DNA from: Ancrocorticia sp047602305
Lineage (GTDB): Bacteria; Actinomycetota; Actinomycetes; Actinomycetales; Actinomycetaceae
NCBI GenBank assembly: GCA_047602305.1
Contig: JASGHO010000001.1
Coordinates: 2,232,001-2,296,000 of the forward strand
Direction of reading: 5' to 3'
Length of the DNA stretch: 64,000 nt
Shown here: piece by piece, positions 43,791-53,043 of the stretch
Position numbering within the stretch: position 1 is the first letter of the stretch
How the letters are laid out: the number at the start of each line of letters is the position of its first letter
The notes under the pieces: model-generated
Database searches by the model: none
Seen by the model: the letters and a program-made list of their open reading frames with translations, nothing else
What the model was told of the DNA's origin: nothing
Position numbers and translations under genes: made by a program

Positions 43791-45566
43791 TCAGCGGTCT
43801 GGTTCTGGCCAGATGGTGCCCAGCTTGTGCACCTTGAGGTTACGCACCGCCAGCGGAGTGCTTTCGCTTACCAGTTCGACGGAGCGCGGGCCCTCACCCG
43901 GGAAGGAGAAGGAAGTGAGGACGGCCTCGCCGTCATTCACGAACACCTCGATGGAACCGCGATCGATGAAGATGCGTAGCTTGAGGGAGTCGCTTCGGGT
44001 CACGCTGTCGTCGCGGACCTGACTATCATTCCAGGCCCGCCCATCCCCACGAGTCGAGCTACCGTTCCGAGCCGAGCCACCACCGAGGGCCAGACCATCG
44101 CGGTGAACCAGACTATCATTCCGAGCCGAACCATCACCGAGGGCCAGACCATCCCCCTGAACCGAGCCGTTACCCCGAACCGGCGCCGAGCGATGGCTGC
44201 GTTCACCGGCGTAGGTGAGGCGTTGATCGATGCCCACGCGTCCGGAAAGATCGTCGTAGTTGACGTAGCTATGATGCCCGTCGGCCGTCTTGTGTACTTC
44301 GAAACCGAAGCGGTCGACGCGCCGCGGGATCATCCGCCCACCCAATTCCATGGACCCACACAGATCCACCTCAAGCTCGATCTCCGCGGCCTCCGCATCC
44401 GCGGATACCAGAAGGCGCTCATTGCGCCCCATCTCGAAGGAACCGAACTCCGCCGTCTCGAGGCGCAGCTTCGTCAGCTCCTCGATCGGGTTGGCAAGCA
44501 GCTCCCCCGCAGGGCTGAGGGTGAGGGCACGCGGCACTGTCAACTGGCCAGCCCATCCATCCTCGGCCTGGGTGGCGAGCGGATTCCCGAACGGACACAT
44601 CCAGCCGTACTGGATGCGGCGGCCATCAGGAGCCTCGAAGGACTGCGGGGCGTAGAAGTTATAGCCCCAGTCGCCGAGGGTGTAATCGGTGAGCGCAACA
44701 AACTTATGACCGGGCGCCCACTCACCCAGAACATACCCGGAGGACTGCCTCAATCTGTTGCTGTAACCTCGGGTTTCTCCGCCCATCGGGCTATAGGCAA
44801 GCGCCCACTTGTCCCCCACCGGGAACATGTCCGGACACTCCGCCATGAACACACACGGATCCGGATCCTCGAACAACACTGAGTCAAATTCCCAGTCCAG
44901 CATGTTCTCAGACGTGTAGAGCCACACCTGGCCACGATTCTGCAACGACCGCACGCCAAGCACCATGTACCAGATGCCGTCCATCTTCCACACCTTCGGG
45001 TCGCGGAAATCGGACACCCCCTCCGGCGCCGGGATAACCACGCCCCGCTTCTCGAAGGTCACGCCATCGGTGGAGGTGGCCAGGCACTGCACTTGCTCGG
45101 CCTCAAAACTCTGCCCGCCAGCATCGCCAGCACCAGCGCCCACAACCTCAGCACCAGCACCGCCATCACCCTCATCACCCACACCGCCAGCACTACCAAC
45201 AGGACCGCCATCACGGTGACCGGTGTAGTAGATGTACAGCGTGTCGCCGTCGTCGGATACAACGGCGCAACCGGAGAACACGCCGTCACGGTCGGCTTCG
45301 ATGGAGGGCGCGAAGGCGATCGGCTCGCGGCGCCACGTCACCATATCCTCGGAGGACACGTGCCCCCAGTGCATACTTCCCCACACGGTGGAGTAGGGGT
45401 GATGCTGGAAATAGACGTGGTAGCGGCCCTTGAAGTAGATGAGGCCGTTGGGGTCGTTGATCCAGCCCGCTGCGGGGGCGATGTGGAAGGTGGGATACCA
45501 GCGGTCGTTGCGGCCCTCAAGGAGCCTCGCGACGCCTACTTCGGCCTTCTCAAGCTGTTCTTGCAC
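43791..45566 (-). CDS. GH32 beta-fructosidase (sucrose/fructan hydrolase) with insertions
   Basis: Glycoside hydrolase family 32 enzyme of 591 aa. Nucleophile in WINDPNG (about 35-41), transition-state stabiliser in FRDPKVW and acid/base in MAECPDMF are all present; a beta-sandwich domain follows. No signal peptide, so it probably acts on sucrose, sucrose-6-phosphate or imported fructooligosaccharides in the cytosol. Compared with its paralogue at 48177 it carries a Gly/Ala/Glu insert of about 30 residues (near 120-155) and a Ser/Asp/Gly repeat insert of about 60 residues in the sandwich domain. GTG start at 45566. Confidence 0.9.
   Translation of the reverse strand: MQEQLEKAEVGVARLLEGRNDRWYPTFHIAPAAGWINDPNGLIYFKGRYHVYFQHHPYSTVWGSMHWGHVSSEDMVTWRREPIAFAPSIEADRDGVFSGCAVVSDDGDTLYIYYTGHRDGGPVGSAGGVGDEGDGGAGAEVVGAGAGDAGGQSFEAEQVQCLATSTDGVTFEKRGVVIPAPEGVSDFRDPKVWKMDGIWYMVLGVRSLQNRGQVWLYTSENMLDWEFDSVLFEDPDPCVFMAECPDMFPVGDKWALAYSPMGGETRGYSNRLRQSSGYVLGEWAPGHKFVALTDYTLGDWGYNFYAPQSFEAPDGRRIQYGWMCPFGNPLATQAEDGWAGQLTVPRALTLSPAGELLANPIEELTKLRLETAEFGSFEMGRNERLLVSADAEAAEIELEVDLCGSMELGGRMIPRRVDRFGFEVHKTADGHHSYVNYDDLSGRVGIDQRLTYAGERSHRSAPVRGNGSVQGDGLALGDGSARNDSLVHRDGLALGGGSARNGSSTRGDGRAWNDSQVRDDSVTRSDSLKLRIFIDRGSIEVFVNDGEAVLTSFSFPGEGPRSVELVSESTPLAVRNLKVHKLGTIWPEPDR
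44010..44200. repeat. In-frame tandem repeat inside the GH32 gene
   Basis: Imperfect units built from CCGAGCCGA, GAGGGCCAGACCATC and TGAACCAGACTATCATTC are repeated about three times (44035-44170), encoding the Asn/Asp/Gly/Ser insert absent from the paralogue. Confidence 0.8.
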
Positions 45567-45730
45567 TACTCATTCTTTCGAGACTTGTTGTCCGGCCCAG
45601 CTGGGTACGCATGACCCGACCAAGTACGGATGGAAACCTGTCACCTAGCCATACGTGCCCACATTCTGCGGCTTTACGTTCGGGTGCGCTGCCTGCCCAC
45701 AAGCACGCAGCGCACACCCAAGCACCTACC

Positions 45731-47650
45731 TTACGCGCGCGGCGTTACTCGCAGCCACACGAAGCTGGCGCCGTCGAGGGTCAGCCCGCCGTCGAGGGCG
45801 ACGTCGTCGTCCGCGATGAGGTCACGCGCCAACATTTCGTATCCCGAGAGCGTTTCGCCCGCGATGTCGACGGGATTGTCGCCGAAGTTCGCCAGCACGA
45901 GGACGACGGCGGCCTTCCGGTCACCATCAGCACCAGCGCCGGGGCGCTGATATCCCAGCACCGAGTCGTGCCCCGTCTCGAACGGGATCAACACGTTCCC
46001 GGCGAACTCGGGGGTGTTCTTGCGGACCGCGATGAGGCGGGAGAGGCGGGAGAAGATGCGCCCGGACATGGTCTCCGGGTTGCCCTTGGCAGCGTACGCG
46101 GCCTCGGGGCGATAGGGGCGGTGCACCCAACGGCTGTCGCCGGCCTCTTCGGGGCGGTTGCGGTAGTAGTAATCGTTGAGCTGGCCCACTTCGTCGCCCA
46201 GGTAGAGCAGCGGCAGGCCGCCGGTGGACATGGCGACGGCGTGCGCCACAACAACGCGTCCCTCGCCGAGCCGGTCACCCTTCTCCACGCCCGCGAGCGA
46301 GGCCGTGGTGCCGGTGATGCGGGCGTCGCCCGTCTTCGGATTCTCCTGGAAGGGGACACCGTGCGAGAAGCTGCCCGGGAAGCGCTCCACGTAGAAATCA
46401 TTGAGGAAGCGGCGATGATCGAAGCCGTTGATGCCGAACTCGGCGGCGTCCTCATCGGCGAAGGTCCAACCGATGTCGTCATGGCTGCGCACATAATTTA
46501 CCCAGGCTGTCCCCTCAGGCAGGGCATGGCGGCGCACCAACGCCTGATTGAGCAGCTGGACGTTACGGGTAGCCAGGGCCTCCCAGGTGAGAGCCATCTG
46601 CAGCGGGTTGTAGGAGATCTGGCACTCGCCGGGCGAGATGAACTGGATGACCTCATCCGGATGCACAATCGCCTCCGACTTGAAGAGCAGGCTCGGGGCA
46701 CCCAAGCGCAACACCTCGTTGAAGGCCTGCAGCAGCAGGTGTGCCTCGGGGAGCGACTCGCACGCGGTGCCCAGACGCTTCCAAATGAAGGCCACCGCAT
46801 CCATGCGGAGAATCTCCACACCCTGATTGGCGAGGAAGAGCATCTCACCGGCCATGGCACGGAACACGGCGGGGTTGGCGTAGTTGAGGTCCCACTGGAA
46901 GTGGTAGAAGGTGGACCAGATCCAGCGGCCATCGGGCAGCTGGATGAAGGAACCCGAGTGATCGTCGGGGAAGATCTCGCGCGTGGTCCGCTCGAAGGCA
47001 TCCGGCATCGTGCGGTCCGGGTAGATGATGTAGAAGTCCTCGAAGCCCGGCTCGCCGGCCACTGCCTTCTGGGCCCACTCATGCTCATTGCTGGTGTGGT
47101 TGAAGATGAAGTCCACAACGAGGGAGATTCCGGCCTCGCGGAACTTGGCGGCCAGCTCTTGCAGCTCGTCCATCGTGCCCACAGCGGGGTCCACTTCGCG
47201 GTAGGAGCTCACCGCGTAGCCGCCGTCGTTGTTGCCCTCCGGGGAGCGGAACAGCGGCATGAGGTGCAGGTAGGTCAGACCCAATTCCTTGAAGTAATCG
47301 ATGTGATCCTCCACGGCCTTGAGTGAACCGGCGTAGCGATCAACATAGAAGACGCCACCCAGCATCTTCTCGGATTCGAACCAGGTGGGGTTCGCTGCCC
47401 GATCCGCGTCGAGTTCTTTGAGATCGGCAGGACGCGCAGCCCACGACTCAGCGGCAAGAATAACCACCTCGGCGAGTGCTTCCAGACCATCTTCACGCTC
47501 GCCATACACCTTTAAAAAGAGCGAATGAAGACGCGGGAAATGCTCCTCGAACCGAGAAGCAAAAGAGGCTTCAAATGCCCCTACACGCCCTTCGGTAACC
47601 TCTCGAACGAACTGCTGGTCATGGTCATACACACTGCTAAGCCGGGTCAT
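45731..47650 (-). CDS. Amylosucrase (GH13)
   Basis: Glucansucrase of 639 aa (EC 2.4.1.4) that transfers glucose from sucrose to make alpha-1,4-glucan and releases fructose. Helical N-domain (1-90), then the (beta/alpha)8 barrel: nucleophile Asp in ILRMDAVAFIWK, acid/base Glu in LLFKSEAIVHPDE, third acid in VRSHDDIGWTF, and the B region VVDFIFNHTSNEHEWA. Length equals Neisseria amylosucrase. No signal peptide: cytosolic. Flanked by two GH32 enzymes, so sucrose can be either hydrolysed or converted to storage glucan. The close relative sucrose hydrolase cannot be fully excluded. Confidence 0.9.
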   Translation of the reverse strand: MTRLSSVYDHDQQFVREVTEGRVGAFEASFASRFEEHFPRLHSLFLKVYGEREDGLEALAEVVILAAESWAARPADLKELDADRAANPTWFESEKMLGGVFYVDRYAGSLKAVEDHIDYFKELGLTYLHLMPLFRSPEGNNDGGYAVSSYREVDPAVGTMDELQELAAKFREAGISLVVDFIFNHTSNEHEWAQKAVAGEPGFEDFYIIYPDRTMPDAFERTTREIFPDDHSGSFIQLPDGRWIWSTFYHFQWDLNYANPAVFRAMAGEMLFLANQGVEILRMDAVAFIWKRLGTACESLPEAHLLLQAFNEVLRLGAPSLLFKSEAIVHPDEVIQFISPGECQISYNPLQMALTWEALATRNVQLLNQALVRRHALPEGTAWVNYVRSHDDIGWTFADEDAAEFGINGFDHRRFLNDFYVERFPGSFSHGVPFQENPKTGDARITGTTASLAGVEKGDRLGEGRVVVAHAVAMSTGGLPLLYLGDEVGQLNDYYYRNRPEEAGDSRWVHRPYRPEAAYAAKGNPETMSGRIFSRLSRLIAVRKNTPEFAGNVLIPFETGHDSVLGYQRPGAGADGDRKAAVVLVLANFGDNPVDIAGETLSGYEMLARDLIADDDVALDGGLTLDGASFVWLRVTPRA

Positions 47651-48176
47651 GGGGTCGAGATTACAGCAACGAATATCGGCCCGTCAGGGACTTCCCCAAG
47701 GTCAGCCAGATATGAGACAGACTGCCCGCTGCAGGCGTAGCTGGTGGCGGTTAGCAGTTCGCGTGCACGGTCCGCCCACTACTCTCGCTAGGCCCGCTGC
47801 CCTTCCCGGCCGCGCCATCCGAGAGGTCACACTTTTTGCGAGAGGCCACGGCTATAAGGCGTGACCTCTCCACGGAACAGTGGCCTCTTCGCAGGAAAGT
47901 GCCCCGCGAACATAGGCAAGTACCCCACGAACATAGGCAAGTGCCCCGCGAACATTCCGTTCGCGGGGCACTCCTAGGGCATTCCCTCTATCCGACTCCG
48001 CACATGGTTGGCGAGGTCATGCCCAAATCACTGATCCGGCGCAGCCAGATCAACAACCCGAATCAGCGAGTGGGCCTGGCCAAGCCCGACCAAGTCCGGC
48101 CCAGCCGCACCAGCGGCCCAGCCCAGCCGCACCAGCGGCCCGGCTCAGCCCAGCCCACCCAGATCAACAACCCAAC
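47651..48176. repeat. Intergenic repeats: family D copy 2 and a 24-bp tandem
   Basis: Family D copy 2 spans 47818-47893 (GAGAGGTCACACTTTTTGCG, GCGTGACCTCTCC). Next, GTGCCCCGCGAACATAGGCA-type units repeat three times (47898-47950), ending in a perfect hairpin GTGCCCCGCGAA/TTCGCGGGGCAC (47941-47971) that could terminate the GH32 transcript from 48177. 48050-48180 has repeated GGCCCAGCC-CACC words. No gene seen. Confidence 0.6.
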
Positions 48177-49670
48177 TCAGCGATCCGGCTCGGCCCAGAT
48201 GGTGCCGAGCTTGTGCACCTTGAGGTCACGTACCTTCACCGGAGCGTTCTCGCTGACCAGCTCAATGGCGCGCGGCCCTTCACCCGGGAAGGAGAAGGAG
48301 GTGACGGTGGACTCGCCGTCGTTGGCGTACACCTCGATGGAGCCGCGATCGATGAAGATGCGCAGCTTGAGGACGTCGCCGGTCACCGGCCCGGCGCGGT
48401 AGCCGCGCTCGCCGGTGTACGTCAAGCGCTGGTCGATGCCCACACGGCCCACGAGATCGTCGTAGTAGACGTAGCTATGGTGGCCGTCGGCCGTCTTGTG
48501 CACCTCGAAGCCGAAGCGGTCGGGGCGCTGCTGGCTCTTGTGCCCGGCCAGCTCCACCTCCACTTCGATCTCGACTGCCTCGGCATCCTCGGATACCAGG
48601 AAGCGCTCGTTGCGCCCCACCTCAAACGCCCCGAACTCCTCGGTCTCCAGGCGCAGCTTCTTGATCTCTTCGATCGGGTTGGAGAGCAGGGCGCCGTCGT
48701 CACTCAACGTCAAAACGCGCGGCAGGGTGAGCTGGCCGCACCAGCTGTCCTCTGGCTGCGAGGCGAGCGGGTTGGTGAAGGCGCCGAGCCAGCCGTACTG
48801 GATGCGGCGGCCGTCGGGGGCTTCGAAGGACTGCGGGGCGTAGAAATTGTGGCCCCAGTCGCCGGGGAGGTAGTCCTGCGTCTGCACGAATTTCTCGCCG
48901 GGTGCCCAGTCACCCAGGACGTAACCGGAGTTGTATCCGTTGCGGTTGACGTAGCCATCAGCGTCCGGGCCCATCGGGCCGTAGGCGATGACCCACTTGT
49001 CCCCCACCGGGAACAGGTCCGGGCATTCGAGCATGAACACCTTCGGATCCGGGTCCTCGAACAGGATCTGGTCGAATTCCCACTTCAGCATGTCCTTCGA
49101 GGTGTAGAGCCACACCTGGCCGCGGTTCTCGGGCGAGCGCACGCCGAACACCATGTACCAGGTGTCCTCCATCTTCCACACCTTCGGGTCGCGGAAGTCG
49201 GACAGCTCGACGGGACTCTCGATGACGATGCCCTTCTTCTCGAAGGTGACGCCGTCGTCGGAGGTGGCCAGGCACTGGTCCTGCCAGGTTCCGGGGTTCT
49301 CGTCGTAGTCGGTTTCGCGGTTGCCGGTGTAGTAGACGTAGAGCGTCTCGCCGTCGTCGGAGGGCAGGGCGGAACCGGAGTACACGCCGTCGCGGTCGGC
49401 CGGGATGGAGGGGGCGAAGGCGATCGGCTCGCGGTGCCAGGTCACCATGTCGTCGGAGGAGACGTGGCCCCAGTGCATCGGTCCGTGGGTGGTGCCGAAG
49501 GGGTGATGCTGGAAGTAGACGTGGTAGCGGTCCTTGAAGAAGGACAGGCCGTTGGGGTCGTTGATCCAGCCCGCAGCGGACGCAATGTGGAAGCTCGGGT
49601 ACCAGCGGTCGTTGCGGGTTTCAAGCAGCTTCGCGACGCCAGCTTCGGCTGCGGCGAGTTGTTCTTTCAT
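48177..49670 (-). CDS. GH32 beta-fructosidase (sucrose/fructan hydrolase)
   Basis: Enzyme of 497 aa, normal family length. WINDPNG (about 35-41) carries the nucleophile Asp, FRDPKVW the stabiliser, and MLECPDLF the acid/base Glu; the C-terminal beta-sandwich contains LRIFIDRGSIEVY. No signal peptide. It ends with the same KVHKLGTIW-PEPDR-like tail as the paralogue at 43791, showing a fairly recent duplication, but lacks both insertions. It is separated by 310 bases from the broken permease gene upstream and probably belongs to the same LacI-controlled sucrose regulon. Confidence 0.92.
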   Translation of the reverse strand: MKEQLAAAEAGVAKLLETRNDRWYPSFHIASAAGWINDPNGLSFFKDRYHVYFQHHPFGTTHGPMHWGHVSSDDMVTWHREPIAFAPSIPADRDGVYSGSALPSDDGETLYVYYTGNRETDYDENPGTWQDQCLATSDDGVTFEKKGIVIESPVELSDFRDPKVWKMEDTWYMVFGVRSPENRGQVWLYTSKDMLKWEFDQILFEDPDPKVFMLECPDLFPVGDKWVIAYGPMGPDADGYVNRNGYNSGYVLGDWAPGEKFVQTQDYLPGDWGHNFYAPQSFEAPDGRRIQYGWLGAFTNPLASQPEDSWCGQLTLPRVLTLSDDGALLSNPIEEIKKLRLETEEFGAFEVGRNERFLVSEDAEAVEIEVEVELAGHKSQQRPDRFGFEVHKTADGHHSYVYYDDLVGRVGIDQRLTYTGERGYRAGPVTGDVLKLRIFIDRGSIEVYANDGESTVTSFSFPGEGPRAIELVSENAPVKVRDLKVHKLGTIWAEPDR

Positions 49671-49980
49671 CGTTGAATAACCTCTCTCGGTTGGGATGTT
49701 CCGGTTTCAGGAACGACGGCGGCGCCCGCCCGAGAGCATGTTCTCGGCACTGAGTTTTCGGTCGCCTACGGGTAATTTTTGGCGACGACGGCGTCACCAG
49801 GTCCCGTTCGTTCCGGTGTAAGTAGGATGCGGTTGTTGTGGGTGTGGCGCCTCACGGAGAGGCGCCACACCAGGCTCATACGAGCCGTGAATAGCACGTG
49901 CGATCCGTGAAGAGTTTGTACACGATGCCCCGGCCTAGAACCGCGACTTTGTGTAGAAGCCCTTCACTTGGCGCAATCTC
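49671..49980. other. Intergenic stretch upstream of GH32
   Basis: Holds the GH32 leader (CCGAGAGAGG on the minus strand), one GACGACGGCGTC motif (49784-49795), and TGTGGCGCCTCACGGAGAGGCGCCACACC (49841-49869), whose arms GTGGCGCCTC/GAGGCGCCAC form a terminator-like hairpin for the permease gene. No gene. Confidence 0.55.
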
Positions 49981-51255
49981 TTAGCTGCGGATGAACGGAT
50001 CGCCGAGGACTTGCTGGTCGTCCTTCTTCAGGGTGAAGAAGGCGTAGACGCCGGAGAGGGCGACGACGGCAGCAATCACGATGAACGTGAAGTGGTAGCC
50101 CTGGGCGTCGTTGAGCGCACCCAACGGAGCCGACAGAACAACGTTGCCCACCTGCGAAGCAATCTGGAAGCCCACCATGTACAGCGTGGCCGAGAGCATC
50201 GGGTTGAAGTGCAGGGTGAAGTAACGGAAGATCGGCAGGATGAACAGCGGCACCTCGACGGCGTGCAGCATCTTGACGGCCGACACGGCGATCGGATCGG
50301 AGAACACGGCGCAGCCGAGGATGCGCAGCGACATGACGGTAACGCCCATGAGGAGGGTGGTACGCACGCCGACCTTGCGCATGAGGATCGGGATGATACC
50401 CATCATGGCGGCCTCGGCGAACACCTGGACGGAGTTGAGGATGCCGTAGGTGCGCTGGCCAGCTTCGGCCGTCTCGAACAGGCCCACGTAGAAATCGGGG
50501 AACATCTGCTGATCGAACACGGTGTAGAAGGTCCAGGAGAAGAACACGAAGATGATGATGAGCCACAGGGACGGCATCTTGAGGAGTGCAACCATCTCGC
50601 GCACGCCGGGCTGGCTTGCCTTCTCCTGCGCGGTGAGATCCTTCTCGCCTGCGGGGACGGGCGCCTTCCACAGCAGCACCAGCAGCAGGTTGACGAGGCC
50701 GATGGCCGAGCCCACCCAGAAGTTGTAGTGGGGGTTGATGGTGAAGAGGAAGCCTGCAACGAGGGCCACCATAGCCTAGCCGAAGGAGCCCCACATGCGG
50801 GCCTGGCCGTACTCGAAGTTGTAGCGGCGCGAGAAGCGCTCAGCGAGGGCTTCCAGCAGACCAACGCCGGCCATGAAGCCAGCGGAGAGAACAACAGCAC
50901 CGACGACGACGCCCACCATGAAGTTGGACTTGAGCAGCGGCTCGTAGACGAAGATCATGAACGGCGCCACCAGCGCGGACATCGCAGCGATGATGATCTG
51001 CATGGTGCGCTTGTAGCCCAGACGATCCTGCACCGTGCCGTAGATGAACATGAGGATGAGGGTGACAAGCGAGTTGATCGAGTAAAGGGTACCGACCTGG
51101 GTGTTGTTGAACGCCAAGCCGCCGTCCTCGAGCGGGGACTTCAGCCAAATCTGGAAGAAGGACCACCAAATGCCCCAGGACATGAAGAAGAGCAGCAAGT
51201 TCATCGAACTTTGCATGTACCCCGTGTTCTTGAAAGATTGTGTGAAACTGGCCAT
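49981..51255 (-). pseudogene. Sucrose-type MFS permease interrupted by one TAG codon
   Basis: Oligosaccharide:H+ symporter (CscB/LacY-like) of 12 helices. Codons 1-159 and the continuation of about 264 codons are in the same frame, separated only by TAG at 50776-50778. The context reads ARMWGSFG-stop-AMVALVAGF, where the family has Trp (ARMWGS-GW), so TGG to TAG by one base (50777) explains it. Everything else, including GYKRTMQ and the C-terminal helices, looks intact, so the loss is recent, or a sequencing error, or read through. Placement in the sucrose locus supports a sucrose or fructooligosaccharide permease. Confidence 0.85.
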
Positions 51256-51331
51256 CGTCGGACAGTTCTCCTTTCGAAGTTGGTGGGCTCAACCATTGAG
51301 TCGCACCGTGAGTTACCTATCGAGCTCGCGC

Positions 51332-51480
51332 CAATAGCTCATGGCCTACTGCGGATACCGCAGAATCTTGCCTGACTGCGTTGTCCTCCTCACCGGCACC
51401 ACCAGTGCCGATTCGTCGTCCGCCTTGCCAGTCAAGCCCCGCGTTATCCTCGTGACGGCCGAACCTATTGGCACAACCTC
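51332..51480 (-). repeat. Dispersed repeat family E, copy 2
   Basis: Reverse-complement match of 1139-1365, including GCGGTATCCGCAGTAGGCC and GGGGCTTGACTGGCAAGGCG. It ends with CCTATTGGCACAACCTCTT, as in the shorter copies. Inserted between the permease promoter and the LacI gene. Confidence 0.7.
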
Positions 51481-51483
51481 TTG

Positions 51484-51610
51484 CGCAATCGATTAGGCAC
51501 CAACGCTTAACCGATTTAGCTCGAAGCAAACTTAGCACTGGAGACCACTCCCCGAAAGCTTTTTCTCAAAAGTGCTGAATCGAATAACTAATTCACAAAA
51601 TCGTTTTAGC
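51484..51610. promoter_or_regulatory. Candidate LacI-type operators upstream of sucrose permease
   Basis: Several CG-centred near-palindromes: GCAATCGATTAGGC (51485), GCTTAACCGATTTAGC (51505-51520), GCTGAATCGAATAAC (51574), CAAAATCGTTTTAGC (51596-51610). AT-flanked central CG is typical of LacI-family sites; the divergence from consensus leaves these tentative. Confidence 0.4.
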
Positions 51611-51677
51611 ACACGTCGAGGACCAAAGGCCCAGGTAAAACCGTGTGTCAAACGTTGAACACATGGCAGCTCACACC

Positions 51678-52796
51678 CTACCTAATTACCTGGACCGAGC
51701 CTCGCTCAATCAGCGGCATCGGAATAAGAACCGGAGCAAACTCGCGAGCACCTTCAATGCCGTCGCCCCCACCGTCAACCCCACCTGTGCGGGACCCACC
51801 TTCACGGGATTCGCCTTCACGAGATCCGTCCTCACGTATCTCACCCTCGGACTCCAGCCGCTGAAGCAACAAATCCATGCCCGCCTTGCCCATCTCCAGA
51901 TAAGGCAGACGCATGGTGGTCACCTGGGGGCGCAAGTACTCGGCCAGCTGTTCGTCGTCGAACGACATGATGGAAATATCCTCGGGGATGGACAAACCGA
52001 GCGTTTGTGCGGCCTGGTAGGCACCCATGGCGACGCGGTCATTGGCCACGAGCAGAGCGGTGATCGAACGATCCTCCAGGGCCTCCATGGCAGCGGCGTA
52101 ACCAAACTCCGGCTCCCACTCAACGCCGGGCACCGACTGCTGGAACTCCAGCCCCGCGCGGCGCATCCCCTCATTGATTCCGGCCATGCGCACACCGATC
52201 GTCGCCGACATCTCCGGGGCGAGCTTCTCTTCCCGCTGCCCCAGGAGGGCAATTCGGCGATGACCGGCACGCACCAGGTAATCCACGGCCTCGATACCTG
52301 CCGGGTACTCGTCCGGGAGAACTCCTTGGCAGCCATCGGCGATTCCATTGATGATGACAGCCGGCACCGACTCCGCCGAACGCGGAATCTCGATGCGGCG
52401 AGCAGTCATCTGACCGAAAAGCAAGCCGTCGATACGGCGAGAAACCATGGCTTTCACGGCGTTCTCCACCTCGGACGAGCCATTCTTGCATTCGGCCATC
52501 ATGACCACGTAGTCACGCTCGCCACCCACGTCGAGCAAGCCGCGGATCATGGCGGACGCGAATCGGGTGATGGTGACTTCATCAGAGATAAAACCGACGG
52601 CGTTGCTGCGCCCAGTTCGTAGACCACGAGCGTTGACATCCGGCGAATAACCCAGCGCGTCAGCAGCTGCGCGGACTCGAGAAGCAGTGGACTCTGAAAT
52701 GCGCGAACCCGGCCGGTTATTCAATACCATGCTGACCGTTGCAGCTGAAAGCCCTGTTTCGCGGGCAATATCGGTCAGCGTCACTCGCTTCGCCAC
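51678..52796 (-). CDS. LacI-family transcriptional regulator of the sucrose locus
   Basis: Regulator of 372 aa. HTH TLTDIARETGLSAATVSMVL at residues 6-25, hinge helix about 50-58, then a two-lobed sugar-binding domain (about 60-330). The C-terminal region has a Glu/Gly/Ser/Arg insertion of about 30 residues coded by an imperfect 15-base repeat (51775-51850). GTG at 52796 follows GAAGGGACATGA. It is the last gene upstream of the permease, GH32 and amylosucrase genes on the same strand, so sucrose or fructose-dependent repression of them is likely. Confidence 0.92.
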   Translation of the reverse strand: MAKRVTLTDIARETGLSAATVSMVLNNRPGSRISESTASRVRAAADALGYSPDVNARGLRTGRSNAVGFISDEVTITRFASAMIRGLLDVGGERDYVVMMAECKNGSSEVENAVKAMVSRRIDGLLFGQMTARRIEIPRSAESVPAVIINGIADGCQGVLPDEYPAGIEAVDYLVRAGHRRIALLGQREEKLAPEMSATIGVRMAGINEGMRRAGLEFQQSVPGVEWEPEFGYAAAMEALEDRSITALLVANDRVAMGAYQAAQTLGLSIPEDISIMSFDDEQLAEYLRPQVTTMRLPYLEMGKAGMDLLLQRLESEGEIREDGSREGESREGGSRTGGVDGGGDGIEGAREFAPVLIPMPLIERGSVQVIR

Positions 52797-53043
52797 TCAT
52801 GTCCCTTCATCGTTGAAGTCTCCATTCTAGTCGAGGACACCTTTGGGCCGCCCAGATTTGGGCACGCCCGCTCACCCACACGCCCCGATGGATGGCAATA
52901 TCACACCTTTTCTGCACCAATTCTCAATTATTGGCGATTGCTCCCCTCTTATCGCACTCCTGTTCAGCAGATTCCCATCCGTTCCACACGACAATTTCCC
53001 TGAATCGTTCCATTCGGTCGCCAAGAAAAGAGAGAATAGGTCC

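Noticed and set aside
45611..47326. 571-codon plus-strand ORF over amylosucrase
   Set aside because: Antisense shadow of a gene with intact GH13 catalytic motifs.
50011..51375. 454-codon His/Glu-rich plus-strand ORF over the permease
   Set aside because: Antisense of an obvious membrane protein; codon pattern of a shadow frame.
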